The notes below the pieces were generated by a model, which searched no databases, was not told where the DNA came from, and worked only from the letters and a program-made list of their open reading frames with translations. Positions 36,401 through 51,972 of a stretch of DNA of 64,000 nt are shown here, piece by piece. Both the position numbers and the translations under genes were made by a program. Positions within the stretch are counted from its first letter, which is position 1. Every line of letters starts with the position of its first letter. The DNA comes from Halomonas sp. KG2 (lineage in GTDB: Bacteria > Pseudomonadota > Gammaproteobacteria > Pseudomonadales > Halomonadaceae), in the NCBI GenBank assembly GCA_030440445.1, contig CP098528.1, positions 1,488,001 through 1,552,000 of the forward strand. Direction: 5' to 3'.

Positions 36401-38806
36401 GCGATTGTTTCTATCCGCACGCCCCGGGCGGGGCGCGACCTGGACTGCCGCCACTGAGCGCCGCGCTGGGATCTGGTTTCTATCCGCACGCCCCGGGCGG
36501 GGCGCGACTTCGAATTCTGGGATAAATAATCCCAATAATCGAATGTTTCTATCCGCACGCCCCGGGCGGGGCGCGACGCGTCTGATACGGCTGCATGGGC
36601 GCGTAGCCATGTAGTTTCTATCCGCACGCCCCGGGCGGGGCGCGACCCATTAGATCGTGATGACAACACCAAGAACTTTGACGTTTCTATCCGCACGCCC
36701 CGGGCGGGGCGCGACGCTTTCATGGACTTGGAAGCCGCCCAAACGCGGATGTTTCTATCCGCACGCCCCGGGCGGGGCGCGACCTGGGGGGGGATAGAGC
36801 AGCACGTCATCTACTGGCGGTTTCTATCCGCACGCCCCGGGCGGGGCGCGACGAAACTCAATCACACAACGCGGCAGGCTAACGGATGTTTCTATCCGCA
36901 CGCCCCGGGCGGGGCGCGACACATGAATCACGCGGATCTACCGCCGCACCTAACGTTTCTATCCGCACGCCCCGGGCGGGGCGCGACCAGTATAGGCGCG
37001 GCGGGTACTGGCGCTGACATTGTTTCTATCCGCACGCCCCGGGCGGGGCGCGACAATCGTTACTACAACGGCAGATTCCATCACGGTTGTTTCTATCCGC
37101 ACGCCCCGGGCGGGGCGCGACTTCCGAGCCGTTGCCACCTGAGATAATTGGCTTCGGTTTCTATCCGCACGCCCCGGGCGGGGCGCGACTCAGCGGTATT
37201 GGCGGCCATCTGATCGAAGTCAGTGTTTCTATCCGCACGCCCCGGGCGGGGCGCGACCAAAGACGCCATTGATCCGGCCACGCAGCTTGCAGTTTCTATC
37301 CGCACGCCCCGGGCGGGGCGCGACGATCAATGGCTCCTGGCCTGGGCCTAAGTGCCACGGTTTCTATCCGCACGCCCCGGGCGGGGCGCGACACTTGGCC
37401 CTTGCTTTTGCTCATGGCGGGCATGTTGTTTCTATCCGCACGCCCCGGGCGGGGCGCGACACACCAAGAAGACCTGTGCCAGCGCGGCCTCCTTGTTTCT
37501 ATCCGCACGCCCCGGGCGGGGCGCGACCCACCACGGCCCTTGCCGTTTGCCAGCAGGCATTGTTTCTATCCGCACGCCCCGGGCGGGGCGCGACTTTTTT
37601 GAGCCTGGGGAATCTGTCGCGGGTGTAGTTTCTATCCGCACGCCCCGGGCGGGGCGCGACCCAGCGCGATAACGCCAGAGGTTAGGGTACGCAGTTTCTA
37701 TCCGCACGCCCCGGGCGGGGCGCGACTCGTCTACGTAACGGCGGCTTATCTCGTTGTAAGTGTTTCTATCCGCACGCCCCGGGCGGGGCGCGACCCACAA
37801 AGATTTAGGCATCAGCAGGCTGCCTGACTGTTTCTATCCGCACGCCCCGGGCGGGGCGCGACCTGGCGCAGGCTGTTGCGCGTGTGCTTATAGACGTTTC
37901 TATCCGCACGCCCCGGGCGGGGCGCGACATCTTTATCACTGATGCTTAGCAGCCGCTCAACGCGTTTCTATCCGCACGCCCCGGGCGGGGCGCGACGATC
38001 AGGATTGCGTGGCACGCAATGGAGCGCTCGCGTTTCTATCCGCACGCCCCGGGCGGGGCGCGACGTCCTGTGACTTGTATCGCGCAATAGAGGTTGGCGT
38101 TTCTATCCGCACGCCCCGGGCGGGGCGCGACGTTTACGTCACCGGCGATGAAGCTGGTGAATTCGGGGTTTCTATCCGCACGCCCCGGGCGGGGCGCGAC
38201 ATGCGCCACGGCGCAATCGTACTTGCGCAGTATTTGTTTCTATCCGCACGCCCCGGGCGGGGCGCGACAAGAGCTAGACGCCGAACACAAATGGGCGCCT
38301 ATTGTTTCTATCCGCACGCCCCGGGCGGGGCGCGACCGAAGTCAACAGACTATGGGTAAAGCTGGCAATAGTTTCTATCCGCACGCCCCGGGCGGGGCGC
38401 GACTTGATGACCAAGGCCAAGCAGTGCCATTTACCAAAGTTTCTATCCGCACGCCCCGGGCGGGGCGCGACCCATTCTGCTTTCTCAAAAACCTATTATA
38501 TTGTGCGGTTTCTATCCGCACGCCCCGGGCGGGGCGCGACTAGCCATAGCATCTCTTGGCGTAGCACTTCAGGGTTTCTATCCGCACGCCCCGGGCGGGG
38601 CGCGACAAAGCAAGACTACCAATGTCTATATCTTCAACCGTTTCTATCCGCACGCCCCGGGCGGGGCGCGACTTTGTCGATGACTAACTTGCGCAGCGTC
38701 TTTAATGTTTCTATCCGCACGCCCCGGGCGGGGCGCGACAGCCCCTGCTCAATACCCCGCGTCATTACTTGACGTTTCTATCCGCACGCCCCGGGCGGGG
38801 CGCGAC
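33439..38806 (-). CRISPR. Type I-C CRISPR array, 80 repeats and 79 spacers
   Basis: I counted 80 copies of a 33-bp repeat that starts GTTTCTATCC and ends GGCGCGAC on the plus strand. Spacers are 33-36 bases, with one exception of 25 bases (35170-35194, only GT). Read on the minus strand, the repeat ends in GGATAGAAAC, the usual Type I-C 3' handle, so crRNAs are made leftward from a leader at 38807-38994. The GC-rich core is a palindrome that folds into the hairpin cut by Cas5. Most repeats are identical; variants at 33507, 33575, 33644, 33778 and 33845 cluster at the left end, and one more is at 35395. This fits age increasing away from the leader. The cas genes are on the same strand upstream. 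Confidence 0.98.
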
Positions 38807-38994
38807 TGTTCTGTTTATAACATCATGAAAAATAAAAGCAAAAAGACATGCTTTTGCGAAACACTGAGCATTAACCGATTTTGCTTGGTACAAAGGAGTG
38901 GGCGAAAGAATTTATTATTAAAATCAATTTATTAAAGAGCTGCGAACCTGACGGGGTTTGGCAAGACGCTTGGGGTTCGCAAACAAGAGAAACA
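38807..38994 (-). promoter_or_regulatory. CRISPR leader
   Basis: This AT-rich 188-base stretch lies between the last cas gene (cas2) and the first repeat of the array as transcribed leftward. On the minus strand a TATAAA lies about 10 bases before the first repeat. An exact match to the IHF consensus WATCAANNNNTTR is at 38922-38934. An 8-bp inverted repeat (TGCGAACC / GGTTCGCA) is at 38941-38948 and 38974-38981. The position of the promoter is inferred. Confidence 0.75.
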
Positions 38995-39285
38995 TTAAAA
39001 AACTAAAGGGCCATTCATATCTAAGGCGGGCTTGGCGCCAATATGTTCGATGCGGTTTTTCCAATTTCGGCCTAAGAAGTAAAAGCGTAAGCTGTCCACC
39101 TCGTCATCAATCAAGTCGATCAAGCGTTGACGAAAGCGTACCCATTGATCGGGATCTACTTCAATTTCAAACACGGAAAATTGTACCCGCTGCCCTACAT
39201 CTCGACATGCTTTTGCTACTCGCCTCAGCCTGCCTTCACCGCCCTCTGAAGAGGTGCTGACATCGTAACTGACCAGTACCATCAT
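38995..39285 (-). CDS. cas2: CRISPR adaptation protein Cas2
   Basis: The 96-residue protein has the Cas2 ferredoxin-like fold, with VLVSYDVSTSSEGGEGRLRRVAKACRD at the N-terminus (the Asp after Tyr is the conserved metal site) and FSVFEIEVDPDQW in the middle. With Cas1 it forms the complex that integrates new spacers at the leader end. Two ATG codons in tandem (39285, 39282) follow GAGGG. It starts 18 bases after cas1 and is the last cas gene before the leader. Confidence 0.95.
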   Translation of the reverse strand: MMVLVSYDVSTSSEGGEGRLRRVAKACRDVGQRVQFSVFEIEVDPDQWVRFRQRLIDLIDDEVDSLRFYFLGRNWKNRIEHIGAKPALDMNGPLVF

Positions 39286-39303
39286 GATATTGCCCTCAGT
39301 GTG

Positions 39304-40344
39304 CTATTTCCAAAGGAAAGGTGGGTAAGCATCTAAGTCCCCCCGCAGGTGACGTGCCATTAATTGAGCTTGCAGTATGGGCAGCATGCCTATAGGTGCT
39401 TTTTCATCTATAAATGTATGCAACAACTCTTCACGCTTTCGCTCTTGGTAAGCAGTCAGCACCAGCTTGCGGGCATCATCGGTCATAACGACGCCATTGC
39501 TTTCAGTAATGTTAAAGTCTTTCTCGCGTAACTGACGACGGTTGATGAGCGACAGGGCTAGTCGATCACCCAACAAAGGGCGAAACTCTTCTGCAAGGTC
39601 AAGCGCAAGACTTGGGCGGCCTGGGCGATCCCGGTGTAAAAAGCCTACGGCGGGGTCTAAGCCGACGCTCTCTAGTGCTGAGCGGCAGTCGTGGGTGAGC
39701 AGCGTATACAAAAACGACAATAACGCATTAATACGGTCTCTCGGTGGGCGGCGATTGCGGCCTTTAAACTCAAAGGCATCACCTTCTTGGCGCACTAGTA
39801 AATTGAAGACGCTGAAATATACTTGGGCGGCTTCGCCTTCTAGGCCGCGTAGCTCATTGGTTGTGGCAGGTTGCAGTAAATTACGTGCGATGCGACTTAG
39901 CCGGTCACGAGCCGCTTCCAGGCGCTGGCGATATTGAAGTGGCATCTTGCTGCCATAATCGCGAATGCCCCGAGCGAGAACAGCGCGCTGGTTATGGACT
40001 TTACCAACCAAAAGGCTACTGACTAGGCTCGAACAGGAGTCTTCGTTATCACTGACACGATATTGGGTGCGTCTGAGTAATACATTGCCAGAGACGGGGC
40101 CTTCAATACGCGCCAAGAATTTCCCGTTCGGTGACAGGTGGGTGATGGTAACGCCTTGTTCGGCGCAGAATCCCATTAACGGCGGGGATACAAGCACACG
40201 CCCAAAGCATACAAGGGACTCCAGCATATGAATGGGAAGCCTGGCGCGCTCTTTCCCTTCTACCTGCATGACAATGTTGGCGCCTTCTTTTTTAAGCCAA
40301 GCACCTTCTGTGGTGATATACAGCGAGTTTAATTGTCGTCGCAT
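39304..40344 (-). CDS. cas1: CRISPR adaptation integrase Cas1 (subtype I-C)
   Basis: The 346-residue Cas1c has the N-terminal beta domain and the C-terminal helical catalytic domain. Likely metal ligands are Glu169 in RGLEGEAAQVYF, His237 in GFLHRDRPGRPSL and Glu252 or Glu253 in LDLAEEFRP. Length and sequence match the subtype I-C form. It works with Cas2, and with Cas4 for choosing spacers next to the correct PAM. It starts 5 bases after the cas4 stop. Confidence 0.97.
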   Translation of the reverse strand: MRRQLNSLYITTEGAWLKKEGANIVMQVEGKERARLPIHMLESLVCFGRVLVSPPLMGFCAEQGVTITHLSPNGKFLARIEGPVSGNVLLRRTQYRVSDNEDSCSSLVSSLLVGKVHNQRAVLARGIRDYGSKMPLQYRQRLEAARDRLSRIARNLLQPATTNELRGLEGEAAQVYFSVFNLLVRQEGDAFEFKGRNRRPPRDRINALLSFLYTLLTHDCRSALESVGLDPAVGFLHRDRPGRPSLALDLAEEFRPLLGDRLALSLINRRQLREKDFNITESNGVVMTDDARKLVLTAYQERKREELLHTFIDEKAPIGMLPILQAQLMARHLRGDLDAYPPFLWK

Positions 40345-40349
40345 GGGCG

Positions 40350-40988
40350 TTACTCATCCAGGGCATCAAGTTGCCGGGTCAGCCATCGGCTTGCGGAGCG
40401 CTGTTTGTTAAACACTTGAGGTTGGCAAATATCGACAAGGGAGCAGTGATCACACTTTTTTGCATTGTAAATAGCAGGAGGAGTCTGCTGCTCATCAAAA
40501 ATAGCGCGGGTTTGCTCAATAATACGATGAGTTAACGTGCGTAGAGTGTCATCAAACGCCACCTCTTTGCGCCGTCGCGTTTTGCCATAAAAGAGGGCGC
40601 CAGAGTCGATGTGGATATCTAGCATTTCTTCCAGACAGAGCGCCTGAGCACAAAGCTGCACCTCATCCGCACGGTGCGCTTTGGGTCGCCCGCGTTTGTA
40701 CTCAATAGGGCGTACCACTAAAGCGGATTGGCTTTCATCAAACTCCACTACATCGGCAATACCGCTCAAGCCCAGCTGTTCACTTGCCAAAGGCAAGGCC
40801 ATGGAAGTGTGTATGCCCCGGCGACGCTGATGCCCCAACTGGTCCGCGCGTTCGTGTAATAAACGGCCTTCAGCGGTATAACGGTTTTCGGCCCATTGCT
40901 GCTCTACATGGATCAGCGCGCATTGGCGTGGGCAGAACAGCGTATGCTGCAGAGCCGAAAGCGGAATAGGGCGTGCCTCTTCTTCCAT
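40350..40988 (-). CDS. cas4: CRISPR-associated exonuclease Cas4
   Basis: The 212-residue Cas4 has an N-terminal Cys pair (Cys19 and Cys23), a RecB-type nuclease core with SGIADVVEFDES (Asp), RPIEYKRGRPK (Glu and Lys) and QLCAQALCLEE (Gln), and a C-terminal Cys trio (Cys179, Cys182, Cys188) for a 4Fe-4S cluster. In Type I-C it trims and selects prespacers by PAM with Cas1-Cas2. It is placed between cas7 and cas1, the usual order of subtype I-C. Confidence 0.95.
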   Translation of the reverse strand: MEEEARPIPLSALQHTLFCPRQCALIHVEQQWAENRYTAEGRLLHERADQLGHQRRRGIHTSMALPLASEQLGLSGIADVVEFDESQSALVVRPIEYKRGRPKAHRADEVQLCAQALCLEEMLDIHIDSGALFYGKTRRRKEVAFDDTLRTLTHRIIEQTRAIFDEQQTPPAIYNAKKCDHCSLVDICQPQVFNKQRSASRWLTRQLDALDE

Positions 40989-40998
40989 GGCGTCTCAC

Positions 40999-41864
40999 CT
41001 ATAAGTGTTCTTCCACCGTAACACCAGACGGCAGTGACTCGCTGGCGATGCTGACTTGATAGTCGCTGTAGTGGCGTGCCGGTGTATCTTCTTTCCCTTC
41101 AACACGTTTCACTTGAACGCTATCGAAGAGCACATGGGCGGGCGCGTTACCCATTGGGTGATCGTGTTTGAAAACAACAAGTTTGCGGGTGGACATCTCA
41201 CCACGCGCGGCAGAGCGGTCGTGTTCAAACATATTGATTAGAGAGCGCCATAGAAGGGCTAAGTCATCTTCTGAAAAACCGGTACGTTCAGCTAGTTTTG
41301 CAGAGACGTAGCCATGTACGCGGTATAGGCCATAAGGAATGATGTGCTTGCGCCCCATGGTGCGCTCTTTTTCAAGATCCTTTTCGTTGGTAACCGCCAT
41401 ACGGGTAATGGAGACTTCCATGGGTATGACGGGATCGATAGAGCTGGCAAAGGCCACCTGGACAGGGCCGCGTACTTGGCCGGAGTTTACCTCGGTTGTC
41501 ATGACTGCGCCGAAGGTGCGCACGTCGAAAAAGTTATTGCACATCCATTCGGTTACTTGGCGCGCTTTTTCCGCTTCTTTGGGAAGCTTTTTAGATTCAG
41601 GTTTAATGTCTAACGCTTCATAGGCTTTTTTATGCTGGTTGTTGAGCACTGACTTTTCTTGCATATAGATGGCATAGCCAGCGTCGTGTTCTTTTTCGAG
41701 AGCGACGTAGTTACGAATTTTACGTTTTAGGCAAACATCCGTGATAAGCCCCTGGTTGGTCTCTGGGTCGAGCCGGGGCAGGTTGCCTGCATCAGGGTCG
41801 CCGTTGGGGTTGCCGTTGGTTACATCAAATAAAAGGACAAATTCGTAGCGGTTAGCAATGGTGC

Positions 41865-41868
<4 letters not shown>
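40999..41868 (-). CDS. cas7c: Cascade backbone protein Cas7 (Csd2, subtype I-C)
   Basis: The 289-residue Cas7 is the RNA-binding subunit that coats the crRNA in Cascade. It has [22 protein letters not shown] at the N-terminus, [14 protein letters not shown] in the middle and [21 protein letters not shown], all typical of Csd2. It overlaps the end of cas8 by four bases, so translation is coupled, and precedes cas4 by 10 bases. Confidence 0.96.
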
Positions 41869-44338
<2,470 letters not shown>

Positions 44339-44355
44339 CTATTAATGTTGTATGT

Positions 44356-46614
44356 TCACCACTGTAAGCTTTCGGCTCGCATAAAGGTTGGGTCGCTCCA
44401 GTTCAACCCTAGCGCATCATCGTAGAGGTCTTCATTGACCAGCAGCATGAATTGGTCATTAAATTTATCCGGCTCGATAGACGCAATGGCACCGACTTTT
44501 TCTAGGGCTCTAAAGCCGTTATGAGGCACTTGCACTGTATAGAGCTGCAATTTTCGGGCGATGCCGCCAGGGCTTGTGGCAAAGGCGAGATCTTTAATCG
44601 CTTTGCGAGCTTCATCGTCTCTGGGGATAATGACACTGCGTTGTTTGTTGTCGATGAGGCGAAATTTCTGCTCGAGGGTTTCAAAGGGCAGGCCGTCAAG
44701 CCGCCCTTTTTCAATCAGCGAGAGCAGTTGGTGCTTGTCGAGTTGGTTAGGCCCTTGCTGCCAGTAAAGTAGCGTGAAATACGCCTCTATCGCTTCCAGC
44801 GAGAGTGGGTCGTGACCGTGCTGGCGTAGTACTTCGCGGGTGGCTTGGGCGAACTGTTTTAGCTCGGGCGGCGGCGCCCACTCTTCATTGGCAGTTGCAA
44901 AAATACGCACTTCGCTCTCTTCGGCGGTTCGTTTGCCTTCACGGTTACAGCGCCCTGCGGCCTGGGCGATAGAGTCTAGCCCCGCTTCGGCGCGCAGCAC
45001 TCTTGGAAAGTCCACATCGACGCCCGCTTCTATTAATGAAGTAGACACAACCCGGCATGGTTTGCCTTCTGTAAGTGTTTCGCGAATATGCTGTAATACC
45101 TGTCGCCGATGAACGGCGCACATGGCGGTGGTCAGATGAAAAGCGCCTGGCTGATCGGCGATGGATTCATACAAGGCTCTGGCGTGGCGGCGGTTATTGA
45201 CGATGCACAGAACCTGATTGACGTCCAGGATTTCATCGCGCAACTGGTCGTCATCTAAGCAGCCAATATGCTTTACCGTCACCCGTTTTAACGCTCGATA
45301 CAGGTTTCTTGGATCGGGGGCTAGCTCCTCAACGTCTTTGAAACCGCCTGTGAAGCTGCGGGCTGCGTCATTAGTTTCAAGCAGGGCGGGTTGGGTAGCG
45401 GTACAGAGCACAATGCTGGCGTGATAATTCAGCGCGAGTTCATCCAGTGCGGCAACACTTGGCCGTAGCAAGGGTAGGGGCACTGTTTGTGCTTCATCCA
45501 GAATGACGACGCTGCGGGCAATATTATGTAATTTGCGGCAGCGTGATGTTTTAGCGGCAAAGAGGCTTTCAAGGAACTGCACCGATGTTGTCACGATAAT
45601 CGGTGCGTCCCAGTTCTCACTGTCGCGTCTGAGTTTATCAAGACTATCCTTGTCGCCTTTTGACGCTTTTTCAGCATCAAAGGTGCTGTGGTGTTCGAGC
45701 ACTGCTTCAGCACCGTATTTGCCCAACGCCTTCCGAAATACTGCAGCGTTCTGTTCGACGATGCTGGTAAAGGGGATAACGTAGATAACGTGATCCATGT
45801 TGTGGGTGATGGCGTGATCCAGGGCGAAGGCGAGGGAGGCCAGGGTTTTTCCTCCGCCAGTGGGTACTGTGAGGCTGAAACAGCCGGGTCTCATTCCTGC
45901 TTTATTACGTACCTCACGCAGGATATGCCCACGTAATTGGTTAATGCCTTTTTCGGTGTCGAAGGTTTCTAGGTATTGATTGAGCGCTTCGCGAAGAAGC
46001 GTTAGCGAAGCGCCGCCACCGCGTTGCCGTGCTAAGCCGGTCTCATGTTGGGCGTAGAAGGTTTCAGTATCGATATAGTCTGCATCGACCAAGCATGAAA
46101 AAAGCATTCTGGTGAGAAACGCGAGTTGAAAGAAACCCCGTTCTGGACGTTGGGTAAATGTACCAGGAGGACATAGCTCCTGTGGAAGCGTAAGCGCATC
46201 TTGCCAAGTGTTATCTATTGCAGGGATATCCGCTTTAAGGCGTTCACTCAGCGGGGAGCGTTCGCCTGAATCACGGCCATTGGCAAGCCCTGCATGATGG
46301 CCTGCAATGCAGTAGGCCAGCAAGTCGCCAACCCCTCCTTTGAAGCGTTGTTTAGCGACAATAGCGCCTGCAGTGGAGTGATCAACACGCTCCGGAGAGC
46401 CTTCCAGCCGCCGCTGAAAAGGCGCGCTGTATTTGCCTAAGTCATGCAAAAGACCCGCTGCATACCCAGCATCTGCCATACCAAAGCGTTCAGCGCGTCT
46501 TGCCGCCATTTCGGCGACACACTTTAAATGATCGTCTAGTGTTTGCCAGGCTTGCTTGCCAGTTTCTGGGAGTGAGTGAGCGTAAAAGCGCGACGATTTA
46601 GGTGGCATTTGCAT
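44356..46614 (-). CDS. cas3: CRISPR helicase-nuclease Cas3
   Basis: A 752-residue fusion of an HD nuclease and a superfamily 2 helicase. The HD motif AGLLHDLGKYS is at about residues 53-63, with another His in IAGHHAGLANG near 105. The helicase has Walker A VPTGGGKT at about 249-256, a DEAQ box at about 371, SLIEAGVDVDFP (motif V) and QAAGRCNREG (motif VI). It degrades the non-target strand of DNA bound by Cascade. It is the first gene of the cas operon; its start may be 46614 or the next ATG two codons later, and the promoter is expected in the 199 bases before serS. Confidence 0.96.
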   Translation of the reverse strand: MQMPPKSSRFYAHSLPETGKQAWQTLDDHLKCVAEMAARRAERFGMADAGYAAGLLHDLGKYSAPFQRRLEGSPERVDHSTAGAIVAKQRFKGGVGDLLAYCIAGHHAGLANGRDSGERSPLSERLKADIPAIDNTWQDALTLPQELCPPGTFTQRPERGFFQLAFLTRMLFSCLVDADYIDTETFYAQHETGLARQRGGGASLTLLREALNQYLETFDTEKGINQLRGHILREVRNKAGMRPGCFSLTVPTGGGKTLASLAFALDHAITHNMDHVIYVIPFTSIVEQNAAVFRKALGKYGAEAVLEHHSTFDAEKASKGDKDSLDKLRRDSENWDAPIIVTTSVQFLESLFAAKTSRCRKLHNIARSVVILDEAQTVPLPLLRPSVAALDELALNYHASIVLCTATQPALLETNDAARSFTGGFKDVEELAPDPRNLYRALKRVTVKHIGCLDDDQLRDEILDVNQVLCIVNNRRHARALYESIADQPGAFHLTTAMCAVHRRQVLQHIRETLTEGKPCRVVSTSLIEAGVDVDFPRVLRAEAGLDSIAQAAGRCNREGKRTAEESEVRIFATANEEWAPPPELKQFAQATREVLRQHGHDPLSLEAIEAYFTLLYWQQGPNQLDKHQLLSLIEKGRLDGLPFETLEQKFRLIDNKQRSVIIPRDDEARKAIKDLAFATSPGGIARKLQLYTVQVPHNGFRALEKVGAIASIEPDKFNDQFMLLVNEDLYDDALGLNWSDPTFMRAESLQW

Positions 46615-48863
<2,249 letters not shown>

Positions 48864-49055
48864 AGGTCACTTCCTTACTGATCGAGCCAATGATTAATGT
48901 TAACTAATTTATACTGTGACGCTGCTTGGAAGGGCAAAGCGCAATAAAGTTCACTGGCTAAGAGTCGATGCAAAGCAATTGCTTAATGTTGTCATGGTTT
49001 GTGCAATATTGCGCGAGCGGCCATGATATGTGGATAACACGCTAAGGAAAGGGCA

Positions 49056-50153
49056 ATGTCGAAATTATCGGATGAGGATTATCGTAGTATCCCTTTAAAT
49101 GCGACCCTGGCGCTTGCCGCACTCGTTGTTATTGTTGCGGGTATGAAGGCCGGGGCGGATCTTCTGGTTCCTCTGTTACTGTCAGTCTTTATTGCTGTTG
49201 TATGTACGTCGCCTGTGCAGTGGCTGCACCGCTGTGGACTCAGTAGAGGAGCCTCTGCTTTTTTAACATTGATGGTGCTGCTGGGTTTTATTTCCTTAAT
49301 TGGCTTGCTGGTGGTCAACAGCTTTAGCACCTTTGTTCAGGTGCTGCCGGATATCGAGTCGCGTTTGTATGAGCACTATTGGGATTTGCTGAACGCACTC
49401 TCTAGCCGTGGGCTAGCCATTAATCCTGATCAGCTCAGCAATATGCTTGCTATGGAAGACGACGGGTCGTGGGTGACAACGTTGCTAGGCGAACTCGGTA
49501 ATCTCTTTATGCAAGGCAGTATTATCGGGCTGTTAGTTATTTTCATGCTGTTCGAAACGCTTAACTTCCGAGATAAAGTGTCCCGCGCTCTTGAGAACCC
49601 AGCGCCAAGCCTAAAGCGGTTTAGCGAGTTTAGTTTAACGCTGAAGCGCTACCTAGCAGTGAAGACCGTTATTAGCTTGGCCACCGGGGCACTCGTATGG
49701 CTCTCTTGCTTGATAGTGGGAGTGGAGTTTCCGTTGCTGTGGGGGGTGTTGGCTTTTGCCCTTAACTTTATTCCTAATATCGGCTCGGCCTTGGCGGCGA
49801 TTCCTCCTGTGCTGCTATTGCTGGTATCCCAAGATGGTGGAGTATTGCAGGCGCTGTTACTCGCATCTGCCTATTTGGTGATTAATTTCGTTTTGGGTAA
49901 CTTGATTGAGCCGCGAGTGATGGGACAGGCCTTGGGGCTATCGACGTTTGTGGCGTTTCTTTCGTTGGTTGTGTGGGGGTGGATCTTTGGTGCTGCGGGG
50001 ATGTTGTTGTCGGTCGTATTGACGATGACGTTAAAAATCGCCTTGGACAGCCATCCTCAAACTCGCTGGATTGCTCATTTGCTGGGGCCGGGAGGGCAGC
50101 GTCGAACGCGCCTTGGCGATGCACGCCGTCCACCTTGGAAGCGTCGAGAGTAG
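49056..50153 (+). CDS. AI-2E family (PerM/TqsA) membrane protein
   Basis: The 365-residue protein has about eight membrane helices and the PerM-type layout: LLVPLLLSVFIAVVCTSPVQWL near the start, a hydrophilic periplasmic part with VLPDIESRLYEHYWDLL, then LKRYLAVKTVISLATGALV and FALNFIPNIGSALAAIPPVLL. AI-2E proteins move AI-2 or ions or act in export; the substrate here is not known. A hairpin lies shortly after the stop. Confidence 0.87.
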   Translation: MSKLSDEDYRSIPLNATLALAALVVIVAGMKAGADLLVPLLLSVFIAVVCTSPVQWLHRCGLSRGASAFLTLMVLLGFISLIGLLVVNSFSTFVQVLPDIESRLYEHYWDLLNALSSRGLAINPDQLSNMLAMEDDGSWVTTLLGELGNLFMQGSIIGLLVIFMLFETLNFRDKVSRALENPAPSLKRFSEFSLTLKRYLAVKTVISLATGALVWLSCLIVGVEFPLLWGVLAFALNFIPNIGSALAAIPPVLLLLVSQDGGVLQALLLASAYLVINFVLGNLIEPRVMGQALGLSTFVAFLSLVVWGWIFGAAGMLLSVVLTMTLKIALDSHPQTRWIAHLLGPGGQRRTRLGDARRPPWKRRE

Positions 50154-50184
50154 AAGGAGGCGTTTGGGACCGGAAGTGCAGAAA

Positions 50185-50211
50185 GTTACCGCTGGCAGTG
50201 CCAGCGGTAAC
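50185..50211 (-). terminator. Hairpin between perM-type gene and trxA
   Basis: A perfect 13-bp inverted repeat (GTTACCGCTGGCA / TGCCAGCGGTAAC) with a single-base centre. On the minus strand it is followed by TTTC and lies 11 bases after the trxA stop, so it likely ends trxA transcription. There is no T run in the plus direction. Confidence 0.6.
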
Positions 50212-50222
50212 GTTAGCGCGAG

Positions 50223-50546
50223 TTAGGCGTTTTGATCGATAAATTGGGTCAGCTGGGATTTAGACTGTGCACCTACCAGCGACGCCACTTTCGTACCGGA
50301 CTTAAATAGCATCACTGTCGGAACGCCGCGCACGCCTTGTTCTGCAGCAATTTCAGGCGCATCGTCAACGTTCACACTAACCACTTTCAGATTGTCACCA
50401 CGTTCAGCAGCAACTTCATCAACCACAGGTGCCATTACTTTACAGGGACCGCACCAGGGGGCCCAAAACTTCAGTAGGACTGGCTGTTCGGCGTTGAGGA
50501 CTTCTTGCTCAAAATTGGCGTTGGTGACATCAACATTGTTAGCCAT
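50223..50546 (-). CDS. trxA: Thioredoxin
   Basis: The 107-residue thioredoxin has the WCGPC redox site (residues 31-35) in FWAPWCGPCKVMAP, the Asp of VNVDDAPEIA, and the cis-Pro loop GVPTVMLFKSG. It reduces disulfides in many enzymes, including PAPS reductase, whose gene (cysH) lies 1.4 kb away. The open frame continues upstream to 50606, but the ATG at 50546 follows GGGAG by 7 bases and gives the normal N-terminus. It is divergent from cysB. Confidence 0.95.
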   Translation of the reverse strand: MANNVDVTNANFEQEVLNAEQPVLLKFWAPWCGPCKVMAPVVDEVAAERGDNLKVVSVNVDDAPEIAAEQGVRGVPTVMLFKSGTKVASLVGAQSKSQLTQFIDQNA

Positions 50547-51879
<1,333 letters not shown>

Positions 51880-51906
51880 CAGCATCGAATAGTGGGTGAG
51901 ATAGTG

Positions 51907-51950
51907 GGTGAATAGCGCATTAGCGTGGTTGAGCTTGCGCGCTATTCACC
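51907..51950. terminator. Hairpin between convergent cysB and cysH
   Basis: A perfect 12-bp inverted repeat (GGTGAATAGCGC / GCGCTATTCACC) with a 20-base loop lies between the two stop codons. There is only ATTT after it on the plus strand, so it may terminate both genes with factor help. Confidence 0.5.
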
Positions 51951-51972
51951 ATTTACCACCTACATTTCATTT

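Noticed and set aside
33404..38935. Many overlapping open frames of 60-200 codons rich in Arg, Pro and Gly across this stretch on both strands
   Set aside because: They come from the 33-bp CRISPR repeat, a multiple of three with no stop in most frames. Translated repeats such as SARPGRGA and IRTPRAGRD recur with spacer-length periodicity; these are not proteins.
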